Part shown: piece after piece, positions 14,711 to 22,024 of the stretch
Layout: the number at the start of each line of letters is the position of its first letter
How positions within the stretch are numbered: position 1 is the first letter of the stretch
Assembly: GCA_017644045.1 (NCBI GenBank)
Contig: JAEPMI010000015.1
Coordinates: 206,501 to 270,500, forward strand
Origin: Deltaproteobacteria bacterium
GTDB lineage: Bacteria > Myxococcota_A > Polyangia > Polyangiales > Houyiibacteriaceae
Length of the DNA stretch: 64,000 nt
Direction of reading: 5' to 3'
Program-made: the position numbers and the translations under genes
Notes under the pieces: model-generated
The model's input: the letters and a program-made list of their open reading frames with translations, nothing else
What the model was told of the DNA's origin: nothing
Databases searched by the model: none

Positions 14711-16417
14711 TCACTCGTCTTCGCTGGGCTTGCCGAAGCGCGTGGTGAGCACGGCGCCGTAGCCGGCGCAGCCGAGGATCACGATCACGAGCCCACCGAG
14801 CACCGGCACGATCGAGAGGCCCCAGAGGATCAGGATGCCCAGGCCGAGCTGCATGAGCGGCCGCTTCTTCGATCGCTCGAAGGGCAGGGCGGCGCCGATC
14901 ACGTAGCCGACGACCGCGAAGCCTGCGCACCCCGCGACGACGGCCAGGATGCCGACGAAGATCGCGACGGGGATGCCCACCAAGGTGATCGCGAAGGCCA
15001 GGCAGAGCACGAAGGTGGCGAGCATGCCGAGGAAGCCGGCGGCCACCGAGCGTCCGGGCCGATCGACCAGCGCGCGAGCGATGGTGGCGTGGCGGCGGGG
15101 GAACGCGCCGATGAGGAGCAGGCCGAGGAGGAAGAAGAGACCGTGGCGGGCGGCGGAGCCGAGGATCTCCGCGAGCGGACCGTGGTGGTCCTCGTCGTTC
15201 TCGTAGAGGTTCCCTTCCGCCGAGGGCTGCCCGTCCCGATCGACCGAGCCACCCATGGTGAGGACCTCGCCGAGCACGCGGCCGTCGCCCTCGAAGGAGA
15301 CGTCGCCGCCCATCGTGACCAGCGCTCCGCGGATCAGACCGCGCACCTCGGCGTCGCCGCCCATGGTGAGCACGTCGCCGATGACCTGCCCATCGACGAC
15401 CACGTCTCCGCCCATCGTGGCGATGTCCGAGACGATCTCGTTGGCGCCGACGGTGACGTCCTCGCCCATGGTGACCCGCTCGGCGAGCACCTGGTTCGCG
15501 GGGGGCATCGGAGGCACGGGGGGAATCTGCGGAATCTCGGCGACGAGGGGCGTCGCCGGCGTGGCGGGGGCTGCGGGGGCCGCCGGCACGGGCGGCGGCT
15601 CGGGCACCGGCTCCGGGGCGGGCGCGGCCGCGCGGACCACGACGAGGTTGCCGTTGCGGGTCGCGACGCCGTGCTGCGGGAGCACGGCGGCGAGCACGTC
15701 GCGAAGCGCGGCGTTCTGCACGTGGACCGTGACCTCGCGGTCGTCGTCGAGGTGGCTGACGTAGCCGACACCGGCCGCCTCGCAGGCGCGGCGGAGCACC
15801 TCGCTGGCGCGCTCGCCATCGGCGTCGACCGTGACCGTCTCGTCGCTCGGCCAGGCGCCTTCGAAGCGCTGGGCCTGCCCGAGCGCGGAGCTCCCGAGCA
15901 CGGCCAGGAGCGCCACGAGCGCCGGCGCGGTCCGGCGGGTCAGGGCCCGCAGCGGGAGCGCCAGCACCAGCATCACGCCGAAGAGGGTGAGACCGAGGCC
16001 CGGGTAGCCACCCGGGAACGCCGCCAGCAGCCGATCGATCATCCACAGGGCGGTCCAGCCGGTGTCGCCGATGTCGCGCACCGCCGAGACCTTCGGCAGG
16101 CCGCCCATCGCGGCGACGCCGAGACCGAGCGTCGCGACCAAGCCGCCCAAGCCCGCGAGCCAGAGCGCTCGCCGGGACGGCGCCGGGGGAGCCGCGTCCA
16201 TGGCGCGGCTCACGAGCGCATCCAGATCGACCTCCGGGGTCGGCGCGTCGCGGAGCGCCATGCCGAGATCGATGCTGAGCGCGCGGCTCTCGGCGAGCTG
16301 CTCGCGGAGCTCCGGGTCCGCCTCGATGCGCGCACGCAGCTCGTCGGGCACCAGGTCGTCGCGACCGGTGGCCATCGCCTCCATGGCGATCTCGAGCTCT
16401 TCGTCGATCGGGCTCAC
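14711..16417 (-). CDS. Anti-sigma-like membrane protein with STN and bactofilin-like repeats
   Basis: A 568-residue multidomain protein. Residues 1-60 form an acidic helical segment (DELRARIEADPELREQLAES) in the position of a cytoplasmic anti-sigma domain. Two or three membrane helices follow (about 83-180). Residues about 192-260 are a secretin/TonB short N-terminal (STN) domain: ASEVLRRACEAAGVGY, VTVHVQNAALRDVLAAVL and GNLVVVRA. After a Pro/Ala-rich linker come four or five bactofilin-like units (309-394) with TMGGDVVVDGQVIGDVLTMG patterns. Residues 425-560 hold four hydrophobic helices. Its GTG overlaps the TGA of the sigma gene (GTGA), the typical position of an anti-sigma partner. I infer that it holds the sigma factor at the inner membrane and senses the envelope through its STN/beta-repeat region. 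No zinc-binding anti-sigma motif (HxxxCxxC) is visible. Confidence 0.8.
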   Translation of the reverse strand: MSPIDEELEIAMEAMATGRDDLVPDELRARIEADPELREQLAESRALSIDLGMALRDAPTPEVDLDALVSRAMDAAPPAPSRRALWLAGLGGLVATLGLGVAAMGGLPKVSAVRDIGDTGWTALWMIDRLLAAFPGGYPGLGLTLFGVMLVLALPLRALTRRTAPALVALLAVLGSSALGQAQRFEGAWPSDETVTVDADGERASEVLRRACEAAGVGYVSHLDDDREVTVHVQNAALRDVLAAVLPQHGVATRNGNLVVVRAAAPAPEPVPEPPPVPAAPAAPATPATPLVAEIPQIPPVPPMPPANQVLAERVTMGEDVTVGANEIVSDIATMGGDVVVDGQVIGDVLTMGGDAEVRGLIRGALVTMGGDVSFEGDGRVLGEVLTMGGSVDRDGQPSAEGNLYENDEDHHGPLAEILGSAARHGLFFLLGLLLIGAFPRRHATIARALVDRPGRSVAAGFLGMLATFVLCLAFAITLVGIPVAIFVGILAVVAGCAGFAVVGYVIGAALPFERSKKRPLMQLGLGILILWGLSIVPVLGGLVIVILGCAGYGAVLTTRFGKPSEDE

Positions 16418-17010
16418 CCCCGCGCCTCCAGGGCCGCGCGCAGCTTCTTCCGCCCGCGGTGCAGCCAGGTCATGACCGTGCCCTTGGGCACGTCGAGGGT
16501 CTGGGCGATGTCTTCGTAGCTGCTGCCGTGCACGTGGAAGAGAACGATCGCGGACCGCATCCCATCCGGCAAGGTCTCGAGCGCTTCGGAGAGGGCGCTG
16601 GCCTCGAGCCGGGCCAAGGCGATCCGCTCCGGACCGGGCATGTGGCCCGCGGCCGCGGCCGCCTTCTCGTCGCCGGCGGCGTCGAAGGTGCGCCGCTCGA
16701 GGCCCCGCCGACGGAGCCGATCCCGGCAGGCGTTGTGGGCCACCGTCAGGGCCCAGCTCCGGAAGGAGCCCTTCTCCGGGTCGAAGCTCCCGATGCGCCG
16801 CACGATCCGCTCGAGGGCCCGCTGGGCACCGTCGGCACCTTCGTTCGGCCCCAGCACGTGGTGGCAGAGCCGGTGGATGTCGGCGGCGTGCTCGCGGAGC
16901 AGGGCCTCGAGCGCGTCGCGGTCGCCCCCGGCGGCCAGCCGAGCGAGGGCCACCCCGGTGGGGCGGCTCTCGCCCTTCGCGGGCGCGGAGGCGGTCATGG
17001 ACAGGAGCAT
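16414..17010 (-). CDS. ECF-family RNA polymerase sigma factor
   Basis: A 199-residue sigma-70 family ECF factor. Region 2 covers ALEALLREHAADIHRLCHHV to KGSFRSWALTVAHNACRD; region 4 covers ALETLPDGMRSAIVLFHVHG and the helix-turn-helix SYEDIAQTLDVPKGTVMTWL. It should direct RNA polymerase to a small regulon. Its own promoter candidate (-35 TGAAAT, -10 CGTAGG) puts the transcript start near base 17015. That excludes the upstream in-frame ATG at 17097 and leaves this ATG (near-leaderless) or the ATG 4 codons later at 16998. The gene overlaps the anti-sigma-like gene by 4 bases. The same promoter pattern precedes the neighbouring bactofilin-like gene. Confidence 0.9.
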   Translation of the reverse strand: MLLSMTASAPAKGESRPTGVALARLAAGGDRDALEALLREHAADIHRLCHHVLGPNEGADGAQRALERIVRRIGSFDPEKGSFRSWALTVAHNACRDRLRRRGLERRTFDAAGDEKAAAAAGHMPGPERIALARLEASALSEALETLPDGMRSAIVLFHVHGSSYEDIAQTLDVPKGTVMTWLHRGRKKLRAALEARG

Positions 17011-17021
17011 ACTCGGAGCCC

Positions 17022-17048
17022 TACGGCCGGTGGCCGGGGCGTATTTCA
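17022..17048 (-). promoter_or_regulatory. ECF-type promoter of the sigma operon (P1)
   Basis: On the minus strand, TGAAAT (17048-17043) is followed after exactly 17 bases by CGTAGG starting at 17025. The wider -35 block CGTGAAATACGCC and the -10 block CGTAGG are both repeated at P2 with identical spacing. TGAAA/CGTA elements are typical of some ECF sigma factors such as Bacillus sigma-W. The position just before the sigma gene suggests autoregulation. Confidence 0.75.
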
Positions 17049-17058
17049 CGCCCCGGCC
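17032..17058. terminator. Perfect hairpin with the P1 -35 element in its loop
   Basis: A perfect 10-bp inverted repeat (GGCCGGGGCG, 17032-17041, and CGCCCCGGCC, 17049-17058) encloses a 7-base loop that holds TGAAATA on the minus strand. It lies 36 bp after the stop of the bactofilin-like gene, so its RNA could end that transcript or limit readthrough. There is no T-run, so terminator function is uncertain. It might instead act as an operator. Confidence 0.45.
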
Positions 17059-17093
17059 GTTTCCGGCACCGACCCACCCTGGGAGGGCGAGAT

Positions 17094-17975
17094 TCACCGG
17101 TAGGGACCTTCGCTGACCGGGGTGACCGGCTTGCCGCCGAGCCGGGTCACGGCGACCGAACCCAGGCCGAAGAGGGCCGCGACGATCAGGGCGAGGTTGC
17201 CGACGAAGGGCAGGAGCGAGAGGAAGAAGAGGGCGCCGACGCCTGCAGCGAGCTGCAGGTTCTCGCGGCCCTGGAGCTTCTCCCAGGGGAGCACTGCCCC
17301 GAGGACCGCCGCGCTCATGGCGAGGCCCAGGTAGACCGCGAGCACCAGCCCGAAGGCCAGCACGGCGGCGACTGGGAGCCCGACCACGGTGACGGCGCTG
17401 CCGAGGATGGCGACCACCGCGGCGCAGAAGAAGGCCAGGCCCGTGAGCGGCGTCTTGAGGGGCGTCTTCACCATCGCGGCCCGCACCGCGTGGAAGCGGT
17501 CCTTGGCCAGCAGGCGGAAGGCGAAGGCGAGCAGGAAGAGCATCGCGAACGCCCCGACCCGGCGGAAGAAGCTGCCGATGGCGCTCTCCTCCGCGTGGGG
17601 CGCGCTCGGCGCGACGCGCTGCCCGTGGGTCCGCACCTCGCCTTCGACGCGGCCGTTCGGCCCGAAGGTCACGCTGCCGCCGGCGGTGGCCACGTCGCCT
17701 TCGACAAGGCCCTCGATCCGGACGTCGCCGCCGGCGGTGGCCACGTCGCCCTCGACCTCCCCGAGGACGAACACGTCGCCGCCCATCGAGACCACGTCGC
17801 CCTCGGCGACGCCTGCGATGGTCACGTCGCCGCCCATCGAGGCCACGTCGTCCACCACCTCGCCGGCGCCGACGGTGATCTTTCCACCCATCGCGAACCG
17901 GTCGTCGGCGCTCACTCCAGCGGCCATCGCCGCCGTGAGCCCGACCGCACCCAGGATCGTCATCGTCTTTCGCAT
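17094..17975 (-). CDS. Bactofilin-like repeat membrane protein
   Basis: A 293-residue exported or membrane protein. MRKTMTILGAVGLTAAMAAGVSA is a signal peptide. Residues 27-105 hold bactofilin-like beta units (VASMGGDVTIAGVAEGDV, VATAGGDVRIEGLVEGDV), the polymer-forming pattern also present in the anti-sigma-like neighbour. Residues 130-285 carry four or five hydrophobic helices. The start is ATG with GAGGAG 8 bases upstream. About 100 bp of leader separate it from promoter P2. The C-terminal membrane block resembles that of the anti-sigma-like protein (both have a P-F-V/P-V-L-G-G/N turn and end with a TRxGKP-like motif), suggesting the two are paralogous in this part. Likely an envelope effector of the sigma factor; its exact role is unknown. 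Confidence 0.85.
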   Translation of the reverse strand: MRKTMTILGAVGLTAAMAAGVSADDRFAMGGKITVGAGEVVDDVASMGGDVTIAGVAEGDVVSMGGDVFVLGEVEGDVATAGGDVRIEGLVEGDVATAGGSVTFGPNGRVEGEVRTHGQRVAPSAPHAEESAIGSFFRRVGAFAMLFLLAFAFRLLAKDRFHAVRAAMVKTPLKTPLTGLAFFCAAVVAILGSAVTVVGLPVAAVLAFGLVLAVYLGLAMSAAVLGAVLPWEKLQGRENLQLAAGVGALFFLSLLPFVGNLALIVAALFGLGSVAVTRLGGKPVTPVSEGPYR

Positions 17976-18082
17976 CGCGTCATCTCCTCGTGGCTGTGCG
18001 GATCCGATGCGGGTCACCGCTCGGCCGCTGGGGGCTCGTCGTCGCTCCATCGCGTCCGCCGCTGCCCCGTTCCACCGACTCC

Positions 18083-18109
18083 TACGAGGGCGCGAGCAGG
18101 CGTATTTCA
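18083..18109 (-). promoter_or_regulatory. ECF-type promoter of the bactofilin-like gene (P2)
   Basis: On the minus strand, TGAAAT (18109-18104) and CGTAGG (from 18086) are separated by 17 bases, as in P1. The shared blocks are CGTGAAATACGCC and CGTAGG; the remaining 12 spacer bases differ. It lies about 100 bp upstream of the ATG at 17975, leaving a short leader. This links the gene to the regulon of the adjacent ECF sigma factor. Confidence 0.75.
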
Positions 18110-18170
18110 CGAACCCAGGCGTAACGTCGCCCGCTGCGCTACTCATGGTCCCCATGGCTCGCATTTGGTC

Positions 18171-18335
18171 AGAGCACATCTCAAAACCCCTCGCCGCCGC
18201 TACGCGGCCGCAGCACACCATCCGTAGCCATCCCCTCACGCTCGAAAATGCTTCGGCATTTCCTCGGTTCGCGGACGCTCCGGTTCGCGCACCGAGTCCG
18301 CGGATCAACTGGCGATGGATTTTGAGATGTGCTCT
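18171..18335. repeat. Inverted-repeat element, 25-bp arms
   Basis: Arms 18171-18195 and 18311-18335 are inverted copies with 2 mismatches in 25 bases; the outer 16 bases (AGAGCACATCTCAAAA) match perfectly. The 115-bp core contains a 6-bp stem with a TTCG tetraloop (18246-18261) and a second potential stem (CGCGGAC/GTCCGCG). Together with promoter P2 this fills the 346-bp gap 17976-18321 between divergent genes. The right arm covers the proposed TTG start of the next gene. No transposase is encoded; it resembles a MITE-like or regulatory element. Confidence 0.6.
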
Positions 18336-20079
18336 CGTCCTCCTCGTCGCGTGCGCTCACGACGCCGCGCCCACGACGACCGTCGCTCCGGCGCCGGCGC
18401 TCGAGTGGCAGCCCTGGTCCGCCGAGACCTTCGAGCGCGCCAAGCGCGAGGACCGCTACGTGCTGGTGAGCGTCCAGGCGATCTGGTGCCACTGGTGCCA
18501 CGTGATGAACGACGAGACCTACACGGACCCCGCGGTGCGGCGGGAGCTGGCCGACCACTTCGTCGCCATCAAGGTCGACTCGGACGAGCGCCCCGATCTC
18601 GCGGATCGCTTTCGCGACTACGGTTGGCCCGCGACCGCGCTCCTCACGCCCGACGCCGAGTTGATCGTGGCGCTGCGGGGCTATCGAGCGCCAGGGGTCT
18701 TCGCGACGCTCCTCGAGGAGGTCGCGGCGGGTGAACGACCTACGGCGCCGGACCCGGAGCCCGCGGCGGCGGAGACCGACCTCGAGACGCTCCGGGCGGC
18801 GGCTCGCGAGCGCCTGGACTCGCTCTACGACGAGGATCGGGGCGGCTGGGGCTTTCGCCAGAAGTACCCCTACGGTGCGCCGGTCGAGCACGCGTTCTTC
18901 CGCGCGGAGGCGCTCGGCGAGAGCGGTTGGCGCGGGCGAGCGCTCGCGACGCTCGAGGGCTACGCGCAGCTCATCGATCCGGTCGACGGCGGCGTGTACC
19001 AGTACTCGCTCCGCCACAGCTGGGACCACCCGCACTTCGAGCGCATCGCCGCGGTGCAGGGGGGCGCGCTCGCGGGCTTCGCGGAAGCGGCGCGGCTCAC
19101 CGGCGAATCGCGCTGGCGCGAACGGATGACCCGCGTGCGGACGTACGCGGACGAGGTGCTCGGCGCGCCGGGCGGCGGTTGGTACGCGAGCCAGGACGCG
19201 GACGTCGACCACGAGACGCCGGGCGCGGAGTACTTCCCGCTCGACGCGGAGGGCCGCGCGGCGCTCGGGACGCCGCGGGTCGACCCGCACGTGTACGTGG
19301 ACCGCAGCGCGCAGATCCTCGTCGGGATGGTCGCGGCCGCGCGTGCGGGCGACGCGATCGCGCTCGCGTCGGCGCTCCGAGCCGCCGAACGAATCGAGGG
19401 CGCGCGCGGGGAGGACGGGCTCTTCGTCCACGAGCTCGACGTGGAGCCCGGTCCGCTCCGCTACCTGCTCGACCAGGCGTGGATGCTGCGCAGCGAGTTG
19501 CTCCTGCACGAGGCGACCGGTGAGAAGCGGTGGCGGGATGCGGCGCTGCGCACGGCCGAGGCGATGGAGACGCACCTGCAGCGGCCGGTCGACGAAGGCG
19601 GCGGCTTCTACGCGCACACGCCCGATCCGGCCGCGACCGGTGTCTTCGCCGAGCGTCGGGTGCCGCTGAACGAGAACGGCGTGGCGGCCCGGGGGCTCCT
19701 GCATCTCTCGCGGCTCACCAACGACGAACGCTGGGCCGAGCTCGCGAAGAGCGCGCTGCGGTCGCAGACGCCCGCCACGATTCGCGGCGCCGGGCGGCGG
19801 GTCGGTGACTACCTGCTGGCGCTCGAGGAGCTCATCGGGCCCTATGTGTTGCTCTCGATCGTCGGGCCGGACGACGAGACGACCGCCGCGCTCCACCGCG
19901 CGTCCTTCGAGCTGCCGCTACCCCAGCGGCTGGTCGAGCTCGATCGACCCGGGGAGGGCCGCTATCCCTTCCCGGGTCGACCCGCCGTGTTCCTCTGCAA
20001 CGAGGCCGCGTGCTCGATGCCGGTCAGCGATCCGAGCGAGCTCGCGGCGCAGGCCGCGGCGATTCTCGAGGAGCGCTGA
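18322..20079 (+). CDS. DUF255 (YyaL/SSP411-like) thioredoxin-domain lipoprotein
   Basis: A 585-residue protein with the DUF255 signature: EDRYVLVSVQAIWCHWCHVM (CxxC at about 56-59), ADHFVAIKVDSDERPDLADR and the GWPATALLTPDAE segment, followed by an (alpha/alpha)6-like helical barrel with GGWYASQDADVDHE. This matches the YyaL/spermatogenesis-associated protein 20 layout (family length about 650-700), slightly short here. The function of this family is unsettled. A lipobox (LLVAC) directly after the proposed TTG start suggests this version is exported, which is unusual. The TTG is preferred because no in-frame ATG gives a proper signal peptide. The start lies in the right arm of an inverted-repeat element. 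Confidence 0.8.
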   Translation: MRCALVLLVACAHDAAPTTTVAPAPALEWQPWSAETFERAKREDRYVLVSVQAIWCHWCHVMNDETYTDPAVRRELADHFVAIKVDSDERPDLADRFRDYGWPATALLTPDAELIVALRGYRAPGVFATLLEEVAAGERPTAPDPEPAAAETDLETLRAAARERLDSLYDEDRGGWGFRQKYPYGAPVEHAFFRAEALGESGWRGRALATLEGYAQLIDPVDGGVYQYSLRHSWDHPHFERIAAVQGGALAGFAEAARLTGESRWRERMTRVRTYADEVLGAPGGGWYASQDADVDHETPGAEYFPLDAEGRAALGTPRVDPHVYVDRSAQILVGMVAAARAGDAIALASALRAAERIEGARGEDGLFVHELDVEPGPLRYLLDQAWMLRSELLLHEATGEKRWRDAALRTAEAMETHLQRPVDEGGGFYAHTPDPAATGVFAERRVPLNENGVAARGLLHLSRLTNDERWAELAKSALRSQTPATIRGAGRRVGDYLLALEELIGPYVLLSIVGPDDETTAALHRASFELPLPQRLVELDRPGEGRYPFPGRPAVFLCNEAACSMPVSDPSELAAQAAAILEER

Positions 20080-20082
20080 CGT

Positions 20083-21894
20083 TCAGAGCTCGCAGACGGG
20101 CTCGGTGTCGATGACGAAGACGGCGGTCCTCCCGTCCCAGTCCGAGGTGAAGGCGATCTGCCGACCGTCACGAGTGGGACTCGCCCGTATGCCGCCGACG
20201 TCGCCGACGTTCTCGTCGTGGGTGTGCGCGAGGCGTCGCACGTCACCCGAGCGCGTGTGTACGGCGATGACCTCTCCGCGGTAGGGGGAGTCGGTCGCGG
20301 TGCGGAAGCTGACGAAGACCCACTCCGGAAGCGCCGTGGCGCGCGCGGACACCGTGCCGTGGGGAGCGCCGAAGAACCGGTTCGAGATGAGGTCGGGGGT
20401 CCCTTCGAGCGGACGACGGGCCAGGAGGCCGTCCCCGACTTCGGGGAAATCGCCCGTGGTGAAGCCGATCGCGATGTCGGTCCCCCGGTCGAGCATCAGG
20501 TCGAAGTCTCGGAGCCGCCCCGAGGTCCACGGCTCGCCGACCACTCGCCCCTCACGGTCGTGAATCACCACCACGGAGTCCCAGACGATCACCAGGTACT
20601 CACCCGATGGAGAGATGGTCGACCAGCGGTAGCCGCTCGGCGTGTCCACCTTGATCTCGCCCAGTTTGGTGCGCGTCCGCAGGTCGAAGACGAAGGCGAC
20701 CGGGGTCCCGGCCACGTCGAGACCGTCGAGGACGATCGTCTCTCCATCGTCCGACATCCGGCCACGTCCGCTGCCGATCGCCAGGTTCCGGTAACCCGGA
20801 AACTCGGCGATGGTGGTGGGAGTCGCGGTCCGAATGTCCCACCCCAGCAAGCGGTCGTCGGCCGCGACGAGGCGAACGCTCCGCTCGCGTGGATGCCAGA
20901 CGCTGTCGGTCGCCTCCGTGTCGAAGGGAGTCACGACGAAGGGGCGGAGCTGGGGGTCCAAGATCACCCCATCGCGTCCCGACTCGACGTAGATCGCCGA
21001 CTCGTCGGCGTTCCAGGCGTGGCGGGTGTGACCTGGGTGGCGGTTGGGGTCGGACCAGCGGTGTTCTCCGGGCGGAACGGCGATCGGTTCCTCGCTTCGG
21101 TCGGTCGCGCGAATGATCTTGGTCTCGAAGACACGGTCCAGGACCGAATCGAGATAGTTGGGAGGCGCATCACTCGGCACCTCGAACGTGCCCTCGCGGA
21201 CGAAGGGGCAGTCGGGGAAGGGCCGGATCGTGGGCCCCATGTCGGTGGGCACGCTCATGTCGACCGGAGCACCCATGTCGACCGACACGCCCATGTCCTC
21301 CTCCTCGACGGGGATGGGAACGCAGCCGCTCTCCGGTGCGCAGTAGAGTCCCTCGTCGCACTCGACCACGTCGTAGAGACAGAGCCCCTCCTGGCAGGTC
21401 GCTTGCGAGCAAGCGGCCAGCATGGGGCAGTCCGAGCCAGTGGTGCAGTCCGGCTCTTCACAGAGCTCGCCGGTCCCATCCGTGCAGCCCTGGTCCACAC
21501 ACCGGCCCGCGAGGCAGCTCTGGTCGGAGTCGCAGACCACGGCCGAGCAGTCGCGGGTGATCACCACGGTGACGGCCATGTCCTCCTGATGCCGCACGGT
21601 GATGTCGCGGGACGTGACGACCCGCCCGGTGGCGGTCAACAGCTCGACGCGCAGCGTTCGCCGCTCGGCGCGGTCGAGCCCATCGAGGTCGAAGAGTCGC
21701 CGCCCTTCGACGAAGGAATCGGAGCCGGTGAGCGCTTCCTCGGTCCGGTCGCCATCGATGATGAGCCTTGCGCCCGCGAACTCGATCCCGGCGACGTAGT
21801 CCGTGCGGAGGTCGACCGAGAGCTCGAGCGTCGAGTCCCCGCCGCAGGCCAACATGGCGATGAACGCGCCGATCGAGAGAAGTCGTTGAGCCAC
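20083..21894 (-). CDS. Lipoprotein with Cys-rich module and beta-propeller
   Basis: A 603-residue lipoprotein beginning at GTG: MAQRLLSIGAFIAMLACG gives a lipobox (Cys17). Residues about 20-110 form a beta domain; 115-195 are Cys-rich (CSAVVCDSDQSCLAGRC, EGF/Kazal-like spacing common in myxobacterial surface proteins); then a DMG-rich linker. From about residue 245 to the end the repeated pattern HAWNADESAIYVES, YRWSTISPSGEYLVIVW and IAFTSDWDGRTAVFVI resembles a TolB/WD40-like beta-propeller. Probably surface-exposed; ligand unknown. Its stop lies 3 bp from the convergent DUF255 stop. Confidence 0.8.
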   Translation of the reverse strand: MAQRLLSIGAFIAMLACGGDSTLELSVDLRTDYVAGIEFAGARLIIDGDRTEEALTGSDSFVEGRRLFDLDGLDRAERRTLRVELLTATGRVVTSRDITVRHQEDMAVTVVITRDCSAVVCDSDQSCLAGRCVDQGCTDGTGELCEEPDCTTGSDCPMLAACSQATCQEGLCLYDVVECDEGLYCAPESGCVPIPVEEEDMGVSVDMGAPVDMSVPTDMGPTIRPFPDCPFVREGTFEVPSDAPPNYLDSVLDRVFETKIIRATDRSEEPIAVPPGEHRWSDPNRHPGHTRHAWNADESAIYVESGRDGVILDPQLRPFVVTPFDTEATDSVWHPRERSVRLVAADDRLLGWDIRTATPTTIAEFPGYRNLAIGSGRGRMSDDGETIVLDGLDVAGTPVAFVFDLRTRTKLGEIKVDTPSGYRWSTISPSGEYLVIVWDSVVVIHDREGRVVGEPWTSGRLRDFDLMLDRGTDIAIGFTTGDFPEVGDGLLARRPLEGTPDLISNRFFGAPHGTVSARATALPEWVFVSFRTATDSPYRGEVIAVHTRSGDVRRLAHTHDENVGDVGGIRASPTRDGRQIAFTSDWDGRTAVFVIDTEPVCEL

Positions 21895-22024
21895 AGGCGC
21901 GGAAACTTAACACGAGGACGGAACTCCGGCCGGGGTGGAATCGGTCGTCGACCGAGCGGGCGCGGTCCTCGCGCCCGAGCTCCCGAACCGGGTTCTGCCG
22001 TCTCGGGCTGGTAGTCTCCGATCC

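Noticed and set aside
14004-16046. A 680-codon frame joining the lipoprotein with the anti-sigma gene region
   Set aside because: The first 450 codons are Arg/Pro-rich and overlap a gene with clear domains in another frame; the lipoprotein signal peptide fixes the real start at 14672.
17011-17097. Upstream in-frame ATG start for the ECF sigma factor
   Set aside because: It would lie before the predicted promoter P1 and adds residues outside the family consensus.
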